From assembly GCF_020400585.1 (NCBI RefSeq), contig NZ_JAINVF010000013.1, positions 124,001 through 188,000 on the forward strand: a stretch of DNA of 64,000 nucleotides. The letters run 5' to 3'. The position numbers and the translations under genes are program-made. This DNA comes from Streptomyces sp. NK08204 (lineage in GTDB: Bacteria > Actinomycetota > Actinomycetes > Streptomycetales > Streptomycetaceae). This document shows positions 26,469 through 35,129 of the stretch, one piece after another; the stretch's first letter is position 1; every line of letters starts with the position of its first letter. The notes below the pieces were generated by a model. The model was not told the DNA's origin. It saw only the letters and a list, made by a program, of their open reading frames with translations, and did no database searches.

Positions 26469-26825
26469 GTGGCCACCGAGACACCGCCCCCCTCCCGAGC
26501 GCAGGCCCCCCTACCCTCCGCCGAGGAGTTCACCGCAGTGCAGCAGAGCGCGGAGTTCGGTGAACTGCGCCGCTCGCACCGCTCGTTCGCCTTCCCGCTG
26601 ACCATCGCGTTCATCTCCTGGTACCTGCTGTTCGTCCTGCTCTCCAACTACGCGGACGGGCTCATGGGCACCAAGGTCGCCGGGAACGTCAACATGGCCC
26701 TCGTCCTGGGCCTCGCCCAGTTCCTCACCACCTTCCTCATCGCCTGGTGGTACGCGCGCCGCGCCGCCGCCACGCTCGACCCCAGGGCCGAGGCCATCAA
26801 GTCCCGGATGGAGGACGGAGCATGA
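26469..26825 (+). CDS. DUF485 small membrane protein (symporter partner)
   Basis: 118 residues. DUF485 proteins are encoded with ActP-type acetate permeases and are thought to be small subunits. It has two hydrophobic helices: FPLTIAFISWYLLFVLLSNYA (about 48-68) and VNMALVLGLAQFLTTFLIAWWYA (about 80-102), after a hydrophilic, Pro-rich start. GTG 26469 follows GAGGAG by seven bases. Its stop overlaps the actP start in ATGA, so the two are translationally coupled. Confidence 0.92.
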   Translation: MATETPPPSRAQAPLPSAEEFTAVQQSAEFGELRRSHRSFAFPLTIAFISWYLLFVLLSNYADGLMGTKVAGNVNMALVLGLAQFLTTFLIAWWYARRAAATLDPRAEAIKSRMEDGA

Positions 26826-28447
26826 GCCCCGCACCGCACACCCTGCTGGCCGCCGGCGAAGCGAGCGAGCACCGGCCGCTGATCATCACCCTGTTCGCGG
26901 TGTTCGTCGCCGCCACCCTCGTCATCACGGTCTGGGCGGGCCGTCAGACCAAGGACGCCGCCGACTTCTACGCCGGCGGACGGCAGTTCACCGGCTTCCA
27001 GAACGGCCTCGCCGTCTCCGGCGACTACATGTCCGCCGCGTCCTTCCTCGGCATCGCCGGCGCCATCGCCCTCTTCGGCTACGACGGCTTCCTGTACTCC
27101 ATCGGCTTCCTCGTGGCCTGGCTGGTGGCGCTGCTCCTGGTCGCCGAGCCGCTGCGCAACTCAGGCCGCTACACCATGGGCGACGTCCTGGCGTACCGGA
27201 TGCGCCAGCGGCCCGTGCGCACCGCCGCCGGCACCTCCACCATCGTCGTGTCGATCTTCTACCTGCTCGCCCAGATGGCGGGCGCCGGCGTCCTGGTCTC
27301 CCTGCTGCTGGGCATCACCAGCGACGGCGGCAAGATCGGCATCGTCGCCCTGGTCGGCGTCCTGATGATCGTGTACGTCACCATCGGCGGCATGAAGGGC
27401 ACCACCTGGGTCCAGATGGTCAAGGCGGTGCTGCTCATCGCGGGCGCCCTGCTGCTGACCTTCCTGGTGCTGCTGAAGTTCCACTTCAACGTCTCCGACC
27501 TGCTCGGCAAGGCCGCCGACAACAGCGGCAAGGGCTCCGCGTTCCTCAAGCCCGGCCTGAAGTACGGCGCCACCGGCACCACCAAGCTGGACTTCATCTC
27601 CCTCGGCATCGCCCTGGTCCTCGGCACCGCCGGACTGCCGCACATCCTGATCCGCTTCTACACGGTGCCCACGGCGAAGGCGGCCCGTAAGTCGGTCATC
27701 TGGGCGATCGGCCTGATCGGCACCTTCTACCTGATGACCCTCGCCCTCGGCTTCGGCGCCGCAGCACTGATCCGACCGGACGAGATCATCACCTCCAACA
27801 AGGCGGGCAACACCGCGGCCCCGCTGCTCGCCCTGCACCTGGGCGGCGTGCACTCCGACTGGGGCGCCGTCCTGCTCGCCACCATCTCCGCGGTCGCCTT
27901 CGCTACGATCCTCGCGGTCGTCGCCGGGCTCACGCTCGCCTCGTCCTCGTCCTTCGCGCACGACATCTACGCGAACGTCATCAAGAAGGGCCAGGCCACC
28001 GAGAAGCAGGAGATCGGCGCGGCCCGCTGGGCCACCGTCGGCATCGGTGCCGTGTCGATCGTCCTCGGCGCCCTCGCCCGCGACATCAACGTGGCAGGCC
28101 TCGTCGCCCTCGCGTTCGCGGTCGCCGCCTCCGCCAACCTGCCCACCATCCTCTACAGCCTCTTCTGGAAGCGGTTCACCACCGCGGGTGCCCTGTGGTC
28201 GATCTACGGCGGCCTGGTCACCGCGGTCGGCCTGGTGCTGTTCTCGCCGGTGGTCTCCGGCAAGGAGACCTCGATGTTCCCCGACGTCGACTTCCACTGG
28301 TTCCCGCTGGAGAACCCCGGGATCATCTCCATCCCGGTCGGCTTCCTGCTGGGCGCCGTCGGCACCCTGCTGTCGAAGGAGGTGCCGGACGCCGCCAAGT
28401 ACGCGGAGCTGGAGGTGCGGTCCCTGACGGGTACCGGAGCGCACTGA
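26822..28447 (+). CDS. Cation/acetate symporter ActP-like (SLC5)
   Basis: 541-residue sodium:solute symporter, about 13 membrane helices, related to E. coli ActP (acetate and other short carboxylates). Family hallmarks: DFYAGGRQFTGFQNGLAVSGDYMSAASFLGI, YTMGDVLAYR, GGMKGTTWVQMVKAVLL, GLPHILIRFYTVP and LASSSSFAHDIY. The last segment AASANLPTILYSLFWKRFT is also typical. It overlaps DUF485 by four bases and ends before a strong terminator. Substrate acetate is likely, not proven. Confidence 0.92.
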   Translation: MSPAPHTLLAAGEASEHRPLIITLFAVFVAATLVITVWAGRQTKDAADFYAGGRQFTGFQNGLAVSGDYMSAASFLGIAGAIALFGYDGFLYSIGFLVAWLVALLLVAEPLRNSGRYTMGDVLAYRMRQRPVRTAAGTSTIVVSIFYLLAQMAGAGVLVSLLLGITSDGGKIGIVALVGVLMIVYVTIGGMKGTTWVQMVKAVLLIAGALLLTFLVLLKFHFNVSDLLGKAADNSGKGSAFLKPGLKYGATGTTKLDFISLGIALVLGTAGLPHILIRFYTVPTAKAARKSVIWAIGLIGTFYLMTLALGFGAAALIRPDEIITSNKAGNTAAPLLALHLGGVHSDWGAVLLATISAVAFATILAVVAGLTLASSSSFAHDIYANVIKKGQATEKQEIGAARWATVGIGAVSIVLGALARDINVAGLVALAFAVAASANLPTILYSLFWKRFTTAGALWSIYGGLVTAVGLVLFSPVVSGKETSMFPDVDFHWFPLENPGIISIPVGFLLGAVGTLLSKEVPDAAKYAELEVRSLTGTGAH

Positions 28448-28473
28448 GCTCCGCACGGACGCATCCTGCGGAC

Positions 28474-28513
28474 GGCCGCGTCGTCCAGGACTGTTAGGTC
28501 CTACGACGCGGCC
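28474..28513 (+). terminator. Terminator of the DUF485-actP operon
   Basis: Perfect 11-bp inverted repeat GGCCGCGTCGT / ACGACGCGGCC with an inner AGGAC/GTCCT stem. It lies 27 bases after the actP stop. Confidence 0.75.
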
Positions 28514-28625
28514 CCGTCCCACCTCGTGGGATCGGTCGCTGTCGATGTCGGTGGTCTCGCGTAGGCTCCAGGTGACGGAACAGACGACAGAAGCGAATGG
28601 TCCGGAACCGAGGGAGGGGGCCCAC

Positions 28626-29615
28626 GTGCTCATCGACACCTACGGCCGCGTGGCCACCGATCTGAGGGTCTCGCTCACCGACCGGTGCAACCTGCGCTGC
28701 ACCTACTGCATGCCCGAGGAGGGGCTGCAGTGGCTGGCCAAGCCCGACCTGCTCACGGACGACGAGATCGTCCGGCTCATCGGCATCGCGGTCCGGCTCC
28801 TCGGCATCGAGGAGGTCCGCTTCACCGGCGGCGAGCCTCTGCTGCGCCCTGGCCTGGTCGGCATCGTCGAGCGCGTCGCGGCCCTCACCCCGCGCCCCCA
28901 GATGTCGCTGACCACCAACGGCATCGGCCTCAAGCGCACCGCCGCCGCTCTGAAGGCGGCGGGCCTGGACCGGGTCAACGTCTCCCTGGACACCCTCCGC
29001 GCCGACGTCTTCAAGGCCCTCACCCGCCGCGACCGCCACAAGGACGTCCTCGAAGGCCTCGAGGCCGCCCGCGACGCCGGCCTCACCCCCGTCAAGGTCA
29101 ACTCGGTGCTGATGCCGGGCCTGAACGACGACGAGGCCCCGGACCTGCTGGCCTGGGCCGTGGCGCACGACTACGAGCTGCGCTTCATCGAGCAGATGCC
29201 CTTGGACGCCCAGCACGGCTGGAAGCGCGAGGGCATGGTCACCGCCGGGGACATCCTGGCCTCCCTGCGCGCCCGCTTCGACCTCACTGCCGAGGGCTCC
29301 CAGGAGCGCGGCTCGGCACCCGCGGAGCGCTGGCTGGTCGACGGCGGACCGCACCGGGTCGGTGTGATCGCCTCCGTCACCCGTCCGTTCTGCTCGGCCT
29401 GCGACCGCACCCGCCTGACCGCCGACGGCCAGATACGCACCTGCCTGTTCGCCACCGAGGAGACCGACCTCCGCGCCGCCCTGCGCTCCGGCGTTGCCGA
29501 CGAGGAGATCGCCCGCATCTGGCGGCTGGCGATGTGGGGCAAGAAGGCGGGCGCGGGCCTGGACGACCCGTCGTTCGTCCAGCCGGACCGGCCGATGTCG
29601 GCGATCGGCGGCTAG
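28626..29615 (+). CDS. moaA: GTP 3',8-cyclase MoaA
   Basis: 329-residue radical SAM enzyme; first step of molybdenum cofactor synthesis, turning GTP into 3',8-cyclo-7,8-dihydro-GTP. The SAM [4Fe-4S] motif is C21-NLR-C25-TY-C28, the GGEP motif is RFTGGEPLLR, and the second cluster uses CSACDRTRL plus IRTC near the end. The protein ends SAIGG, the conserved GG that enters the active site. GTG 28626 follows GGGAGGGGG and gives the family's standard length; a longer frame from GTG 28572 would add 18 residues. Convergent with the SLC5 fusion gene. Confidence 0.95.
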   Translation: MLIDTYGRVATDLRVSLTDRCNLRCTYCMPEEGLQWLAKPDLLTDDEIVRLIGIAVRLLGIEEVRFTGGEPLLRPGLVGIVERVAALTPRPQMSLTTNGIGLKRTAAALKAAGLDRVNVSLDTLRADVFKALTRRDRHKDVLEGLEAARDAGLTPVKVNSVLMPGLNDDEAPDLLAWAVAHDYELRFIEQMPLDAQHGWKREGMVTAGDILASLRARFDLTAEGSQERGSAPAERWLVDGGPHRVGVIASVTRPFCSACDRTRLTADGQIRTCLFATEETDLRAALRSGVADEEIARIWRLAMWGKKAGAGLDDPSFVQPDRPMSAIGG

Positions 29616-29663
29616 ACCACGGCTGGACCCGTCCTCCGCACACGACCGGTTCAAAGGCGCCGG

Positions 29664-32600
29664 TCAGCCGCCGAGCGTCCCCGGCACCGCCTGCTCGGCC
29701 CAGATGACCTTGCCGTCCTTGGTGTAACGCGTGCCCCAGCGCTCGGCGAACTGGGCCACGAGGAACAGGCCCCGCCCCCCCTCGTCCGTACTGGCCGCAT
29801 AGCGCATGTGCGGCGAGGTACTGCTGTGGTCGGAGACCTCGCAGACGAGCGCACGGTCGAAGATCAACCGCGCCTTGATGGGCCCTGCGCCGTAACGCAT
29901 GGCGTTGGTGATCAGTTCGCTGCAGATCAGTTCCGTGGTGTCCACGAGATCCTCCAGCTCCCACTCCCTGAGCCGGGCGGAGACGGCAGCACGTGCGCGG
30001 CGAACGGCGGCGGGGTCGGGCTCCACGTCCCACTCGGCGACCTGCCCCGCCCCCAGGATGTGAGTACGGGCGACGAGCAGCGCGATGTCGTCCCGCTGAA
30101 CCTCCGGGAGCAGGGCGTCGAGCACGGCGTCGCAGGTCTCCTCGGGCGACTGGTCCGCGTGCGCCAGCGTCTCGCGGAGCATCCGGAGCCCGATGTCGAG
30201 ATCCAGGTCGCGGCGCTCGACGAGGCCGTCGGTGAACAGGACGAGCCTGCTGCCCTCGGTCAGACGGAACTCGGCGGACTCGAAGGGCAGTCCGCCGATA
30301 CCGAGAGGAAGGCAGGACGCCACCTCCAGGAACTCCACCGTCCCGTCGGGGTGTACGAGCGCGGGCGGCGGGTGACCGGCACTGGCGATGGCACAGTGAC
30401 CGGACACGGAGTCATAGACCGCGTACAGGCAGGTGGCCCCGGTGACGGTGGTCTTGTCGCCGGCCGCGATCGCGTCCTGGTCGATGAGGGTGACCAACTC
30501 GTCGAGGTGGCTGAGGAGTTCGTCGGGCGGCAGGTCCAGAGGGGTGGAGAAGTTGTGCACGGCGGTACGCAACTGCCCCATGGTGGCCGCGGCATGCAGT
30601 CCGTGCCCGACGATGTCGCCCATGACCAGCGCGACCCTGGCGCCAGGCAACGGGATGACGTCGAACCAGTCGCCGCCGACCCCCTCCTGCGCGGGGAGGT
30701 AACGGGAAGCGACCTCGACGGCGCTCTGTTCGGGCAGCGCGCGGGGCAGCAGTCGCCGCTGCAGCGCCACGGCCATGCCGTGCTCGCGGGTGTAGCGGCG
30801 TGCGTTGTCGAGGGACACGGCGGCTCGGGTGGCCAGTTCGGCCGCGAGGAAGAGATCGTCCTGCTCGAAGGGTTCGGGCTTCTCGGAGCGCCAGAAGTAG
30901 ACGACGCCCAGCAGCACGCCGCGGGCGGACAGCGGCGCCGTGATGAGCGAATGGATGCCGTAGTCGATGATGCGGAGCGCCCGCTCGGGGTCCACCGCCT
31001 GCCATCCCGTGGCATCACGCAGACGAGGCACCAGGACCGCCTGCCCGCTCTCGATGCTGCGGGCCTGTGGCGAGGACGGCACGAAAGCGATCAGGTCGCC
31101 GACGGCGACGAAGGGAGCGTCGTCGCGGATGCCGCTGACGGCCACGCGCCGCATCCGCTTGCTGCCGGTGCTCACGTCGTTCATCCCCGGTTCTTCATCG
31201 CCCAGCACGGACTCGGCCAGGTCGACGGTGACGTAGTCGGCGAAGCGCGGAACCACGACCTGCGTCAGCTCTTCGGCTGTACGGGTCACGTCGAGGGTGG
31301 TGCCGATGCCGCCGGTCGCGTCGTAGAGCAGTTTCAGCCGCCGCCGGACCAGCTCGACCCTCTGCGACGCCTCGCCGATCATCTTCATCACTTCGTCGGT
31401 GCCGACCTCCTCCTCCCCGGCCACCGCGGCGAGCGCAAGCCGCGCGGACGCCGCTCCCACCGAACCAGCGAGCTGGGCCTCCGCGTGATGGACCAGCTCC
31501 GGGGGCGCTTTGGCTGCCGGTGAGTCGGGTCTCCTGCCGGGGTAGGAGCCCAACGCCCGCTGGGCGCCCTCCCGCCCGAGGAACCGCTCCAGCAGGCTCT
31601 GCAGCTCGCCGACCGTGGCACGGACCTGCCAGCGCCGCTCGCTGACGGGCTCTTCGAGGATCTCGACGAACTGCACCGCCTGTGCCCGCTCGGCAGCCCC
31701 CGGCCGGTCCGCGAGGGAGACTGCGACGTACCCGCCGAGATTCAGCAGCGCACTCCAGAACATCCCATGGCTGATCGGGTCCATTCCCCCCAGGTCGAAC
31801 AGGTGCTGTGGCCGGAGCAGCCCGATGCCGAGCGGACCCTTCCCCAAGAACGAAGCGGACAGCAACCCGGCGTCGGCGAAGCTCGGCAGCACCAGGGTGT
31901 ACGTCCACACGGCGAACCCCGCCACCAGGCCGGCCAGCACGCCCCGGCGGGTGCCGCCCTTCCAGAACAGGCCGCCCAGGATGGCGGGCGCGAACTGCGC
32001 CACAGCCGCGAACGACACCAGGCCGATCGAGACCAGTCTCTCCTGCTCCCCTGCAAGCCGGAAGTACGCGTACCCGAGCAGCAGGACCAGCACGATGGTC
32101 GCCCGGCGAATACCCAGCACCAGCCCGGCGAGATGGTCTCGGTGCGCCAGCCGGGACTTGCTGCGCAGCAGCAGCGGCAGCACGAGTGAGTTCGACACCA
32201 TGGTGCTGAGCGCGATCGTCTCGACGATGACCATGCTGGTGGCCGCGCTCAGGCCGCCGATGAAGACGAGCAGGGCGAGTGCCTGATGGCCTTCGGCCAT
32301 CGGCAGGGTCAGCACATAGGTGTCGGCGTCGGCGGCCTTCCCGAACCGCAGGAGCCCGCCGGCCGCGATCGGGAGCACGAAGAGGCTGATCGCGAGCAGG
32401 TACAGCGGGAACAGCCACATCGCCCGTTTGAGGTGCCTCTCGTCGACGTTCTCCACCACGCTGATCTGCCACTGCCGGGGCAGCAGCACGATCGCCAGCA
32501 TGGACAGCACCGTGAGCCAGATCCACGTGCCGTAGCCGGTCTGTTCCCCCACGGTGAACAGCGTGGTGAGGCCGGCGTCCGCGGCCTGGGAGAACAGGTG

Positions 32601-33281
32601 GTGGACACCCCCGAACATCCAGAAGGTCACAAAGATCCCGACCGAGAGGAACACCACGAGCTTCACCACGGATTCGAAGGCGATCGCGGCGACCATGCCC
32701 TCGTGGCGTTCGGTGGCGTCCAGGTGACGGGTGCCGAAGACGATGGTGAACGCGGCGAGCACCAGCGCCACGTACAACCCGGTGTCCTGGAACAGCGGGA
32801 CATGGCTCGACCCCGCGACGGACGTGATCCCGGGGTGCCGCCGAATGATCGAGAAGGTGTTGGAGACCGCCTTGAGCTGCAGCGCGATGTAGGGCACAAC
32901 CCCCACCACGGCGATGATCGTCACCAGACAACCCAGCGCGGTGCTCTTGCCGTAGCGGGCGGAGACGAAGTCGGCCAGTGAGGTGACCCGATGCCGGTGG
33001 CTTATCCGGATGATTCTGCGGAGCACCAGCCAGCCCAGAGCGAGCATGAGCGTCGGCCCCAGATAGATCGGCAGGAAGCCGACTCCAGCCGTGGCGGCCC
33101 AGCCCACGCTGCCGTAGTACGTCCACGAGGTGACGTACACGGCGAAGGACAGTGCGTAGACCGTGGCGTTGTTGATGATGCTCCGACCGGAATCCGCCCG
33201 CCGGTCACCGTAGAAGGCCACGGCGAAGAGCAGGCCGAGGTATCCGGCCGAAACAGCGACGATGAACCACGTCTGGAGCAC
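29664..33281 (-). CDS. SLC5 symporter-STAC-GAF-SpoIIE phosphatase-HATPase fusion
   Basis: 1205 residues. Residues 1-525 are a sodium:solute symporter (SLC5/PutP) with about 13 helices (VAFYGDRR, TSWTYYGSVGWA, SARYGKS). Residues 550-645 match the STAC linker of CbrA-type sensors (ATVGELQSLLERFLGREGAQRAL). Residues 655-830 are a GAF domain. Residues 850-1072 are a PP2C phosphatase of the SpoIIE/RsbU type with GGDWFD (869-874), GDIVGHG (888-894), FTDGLVE and RDDIALL. Residues 1080-1205 are an RsbW-like ATPase with N-box ELICSELITNAM and GGRGLFLV. All metal and ATP residues look intact. GTG 33281 lies three bases after the small partner gene's stop. A transporter-gated partner-switching sensor is inferred. 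Confidence 0.93.
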   Translation of the reverse strand: MLQTWFIVAVSAGYLGLLFAVAFYGDRRADSGRSIINNATVYALSFAVYVTSWTYYGSVGWAATAGVGFLPIYLGPTLMLALGWLVLRRIIRISHRHRVTSLADFVSARYGKSTALGCLVTIIAVVGVVPYIALQLKAVSNTFSIIRRHPGITSVAGSSHVPLFQDTGLYVALVLAAFTIVFGTRHLDATERHEGMVAAIAFESVVKLVVFLSVGIFVTFWMFGGVHHLFSQAADAGLTTLFTVGEQTGYGTWIWLTVLSMLAIVLLPRQWQISVVENVDERHLKRAMWLFPLYLLAISLFVLPIAAGGLLRFGKAADADTYVLTLPMAEGHQALALLVFIGGLSAATSMVIVETIALSTMVSNSLVLPLLLRSKSRLAHRDHLAGLVLGIRRATIVLVLLLGYAYFRLAGEQERLVSIGLVSFAAVAQFAPAILGGLFWKGGTRRGVLAGLVAGFAVWTYTLVLPSFADAGLLSASFLGKGPLGIGLLRPQHLFDLGGMDPISHGMFWSALLNLGGYVAVSLADRPGAAERAQAVQFVEILEEPVSERRWQVRATVGELQSLLERFLGREGAQRALGSYPGRRPDSPAAKAPPELVHHAEAQLAGSVGAASARLALAAVAGEEEVGTDEVMKMIGEASQRVELVRRRLKLLYDATGGIGTTLDVTRTAEELTQVVVPRFADYVTVDLAESVLGDEEPGMNDVSTGSKRMRRVAVSGIRDDAPFVAVGDLIAFVPSSPQARSIESGQAVLVPRLRDATGWQAVDPERALRIIDYGIHSLITAPLSARGVLLGVVYFWRSEKPEPFEQDDLFLAAELATRAAVSLDNARRYTREHGMAVALQRRLLPRALPEQSAVEVASRYLPAQEGVGGDWFDVIPLPGARVALVMGDIVGHGLHAAATMGQLRTAVHNFSTPLDLPPDELLSHLDELVTLIDQDAIAAGDKTTVTGATCLYAVYDSVSGHCAIASAGHPPPALVHPDGTVEFLEVASCLPLGIGGLPFESAEFRLTEGSRLVLFTDGLVERRDLDLDIGLRMLRETLAHADQSPEETCDAVLDALLPEVQRDDIALLVARTHILGAGQVAEWDVEPDPAAVRRARAAVSARLREWELEDLVDTTELICSELITNAMRYGAGPIKARLIFDRALVCEVSDHSSTSPHMRYAASTDEGGRGLFLVAQFAERWGTRYTKDGKVIWAEQAVPGTLGG

Positions 33282-33284
33282 GGT

Positions 33285-33491
33285 CTACCTCGATCTGCCG
33301 CCGATCACGGCAACCAGACCGATCACGATCGCCCAGACGAGAAACAGGTAAGCCGCGAGAACCGGGACGCCGAAGACCTGGCCCACGTGATCGAACCGCG
33401 TCAGGAACGGCGGAACGATCAGCACGAATCCCAACGCCGCTACGGCCGCCAGGCGCAGACTGAGTTGCTCGTCGTCCCGCGACTTCGCCAT
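33285..33491 (-). CDS. Small two-helix membrane protein, symporter partner
   Basis: 68 residues with two hydrophobic helices (LAAVAALGFVLIVPPFL and VFGVPVLAAYLFLVWAIVIGLVAVI) separated by TRFDHVGQ. The pattern matches DUF3311/YhdT-type partners of SLC5 symporters (PPFL...VFGVPVL.AYLF.W). GGAGG lies six bases before ATG 33491. It ends three bases before the large fusion gene, so the pair is one operon and the small protein probably assembles with the symporter part. The 254 bases upstream hold the promoter; no other gene seen. Confidence 0.88.
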   Translation of the reverse strand: MAKSRDDEQLSLRLAAVAALGFVLIVPPFLTRFDHVGQVFGVPVLAAYLFLVWAIVIGLVAVIGGRSR

Positions 33492-33745
33492 GAGCCGCCT
33501 CCGCATCCTCAACGTCATGCTTGCGACGTGCACCCGGGTCCGGCCGGTACCGTGCTGCGGCCGATCGGCGTCGATCGGCGCCGTGGTGACGAGCACTGCG
33601 CTCAGTCCAACACAGCACCGAGACGCCCGCTACCTCGTCGAACCGATCGTCTGCCGCCTCGGCGGTCACGGATCCGCCCGTGTCCCGGCGTGCGGTCGCG
33701 GCCCGCAGTGCCGAACTGACGCGCCAGTGTCCGGCTGGATCTCGG

Positions 33746-33991
33746 CTATCCGTCCGTGGACCCTCGAGGCCCTTCCGGTGCCGCCCAGTCGGCGAGCTTC
33801 ACCACGTCCTTGAGGAATCCCCGCATCCCGAGGAACTGCGACAGATGCTCCCGGTGCTCCTCGCAGGCAAGCCATGTCTTGCGTCGCTCCGGAGTGTGGA
33901 TCTTCGGATTGTTCCAGGCCAGCACCCACACGGCGGCGGCACGGCAGCCCTTGGCGGAGCAGATGGGCGCGATGGGGATCTCGTCACTCAC
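33746..33991 (-). CDS. Conserved small protein with possible zinc site
   Basis: 81 residues, function unknown, conserved in Streptomyces as I recall (sometimes mislabelled acetone carboxylase). The core reads CSAKGC, AVWVLAWNNPKIHTPERRKTWLACEEHREHLSQFL. Two Cys near 11 and 16, a later Cys and the following His pair (CEEHREH) could bind one metal ion. Highly charged, soluble. Starts at GTG 33991 with a poor ribosome site; the start is fixed by similarity to recalled homologues. Confidence 0.8.
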   Translation of the reverse strand: MSDEIPIAPICSAKGCRAAAVWVLAWNNPKIHTPERRKTWLACEEHREHLSQFLGMRGFLKDVVKLADWAAPEGPRGSTDG

Positions 33992-34175
33992 AGGTTCGTC
34001 TCACAGCACAGGCGCAAACAGGACGACGCCGAGCAGCCACGGGGGGAGCTGCCCGGCGTCGGTCCGTCGCTCCGACGGGGGATGCGGAGCGCGTACGCAG
34101 TATGTCACGGCAGACCCACCGCCCGGCACTGGAACTGCATGATTGATTTGAGCTTTTCTTGAGCTTGGTACGCGG

Positions 34176-34547
34176 TCACGGTTCGGTGTCCGCGCGTTCC
34201 CCGTGCTCATGCCCGGACTCCGTCCGCGTCTCCTGCGCGCGCGGAGGCATGATCATCGGCCGCACCGGCGCCGGGACGAACGTCGACGGAAGGGACGGCG
34301 GCCGTTCCCGGCCCGCGTTGGCGATCACTACGGCGACATAGGGGAGCAGCGCACCGGCCACCAGGGCCACGACCGCGATGTGCCGTTCGACGTTCCACAG
34401 CGTCGCAGCGAGGATCACCGAGAGGGTGCGGACCGACATCGAGATGACATAGCGCCGCTGCCGGCCCCGTACGTCCTCGGCGAGCCCTGTTCGGGCCCCG
34501 GTGATCCGGAAAACCTGAACGCTGTCGTCGCGCCGCTTCCGCTTCAC
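34176..34547 (-). CDS. DUF3099 membrane protein
   Basis: 123 residues of the actinobacterial DUF3099 family, function unknown. After a basic start (KRKRRDD) comes the conserved FRITGARTGLAEDVRGRQRRYVISMSVRTLS and two hydrophobic helices (SVILAATLW and HIAVVALVAGALLPYVAVVIAN). The last 40 residues are Pro/Arg/Glu-rich and probably cytoplasmic. Starts at GTG 34547. It stands between the small protein at 33.9 kb and the divergent GlsB-like gene. Confidence 0.85.
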   Translation of the reverse strand: MKRKRRDDSVQVFRITGARTGLAEDVRGRQRRYVISMSVRTLSVILAATLWNVERHIAVVALVAGALLPYVAVVIANAGRERPPSLPSTFVPAPVRPMIMPPRAQETRTESGHEHGERADTEP

Positions 34548-34791
34548 AATCCACCATCCGCCCGCATCGGACTTCTCCCCCGGCCCCCACCCTCGTCCCC
34601 GCGCGGCCGGGAACCGGCCGGGACACGTCTCACATTACGCCGCGTCCGCGGGCTGTTCGAGACCGGGTCTCGCCTCCTGGCTGCGCGCCCACCTGCCGCC
34701 CGGCGCATACGGGGGAATCCGACATGCGCCATATGTTCCAGCGGCCCAGACTGGCCCTAATACTCACGTCGAGCGGCACGAGGAGGCAGCC

Positions 34792-35073
34792 ATGGGCTGG
34801 TTGTGGGCGATCATCGTGGGATTCGTACTCGGCCTCATCGCGAAGGCGATCATCCCGGGCAAGCAGCACAGCCCCCTCTGGCTGACCACCATCTGCGGCA
34901 TGCTCGGCGCCGCCGCGGGCAACGCGATCGCCCGCGCCCTCGGTGTGGCGGCGACCCCCGGCATCGACTGGAGCCGGCACGCCTTCCAGGTCGTCGCCGC
35001 GGTCGTCATCGTCTTCGCGGTCGACATGCTCTACATGGCGACGCTGGGCAGAAGGAGACAGCAGCAGGTCTAG
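34792..35073 (+). CDS. GlsB/YeaQ/YmgE family membrane protein
   Basis: 93 residues. The family (transglycosylase-associated proteins) are small stress-linked membrane proteins of unknown activity. The signature is MGWLWAIIVGFVLGLIAKAIIPGK, then a Gly/Ala-rich helix (TTICGMLGAAAGNAIARAL) and a third helix (VVAAVVIVFAVDMLYMAT). GAGGAGG lies about six bases before ATG 34792. Monocistronic, ending at a terminator shared with convergent tyrS. The 244-base gap upstream holds no other feature I can support. Confidence 0.9.
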   Translation: MGWLWAIIVGFVLGLIAKAIIPGKQHSPLWLTTICGMLGAAAGNAIARALGVAATPGIDWSRHAFQVVAAVVIVFAVDMLYMATLGRRRQQQV

Positions 35074-35087
35074 CGACGGTACGCCGA

Positions 35088-35119
35088 AGGGCGGCCCCCC
35101 CGGGTGGGGAAGCCGCCCT
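35088..35119. terminator. Bidirectional terminator between glsB-like gene and tyrS
   Basis: Perfect 8-bp inverted repeat AGGGCGGC / GCCGCCCT with a G/C-rich loop, in the 56-base gap between the two convergent genes. Confidence 0.6.
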
Positions 35120-35129
35120 CATGCGCGTC

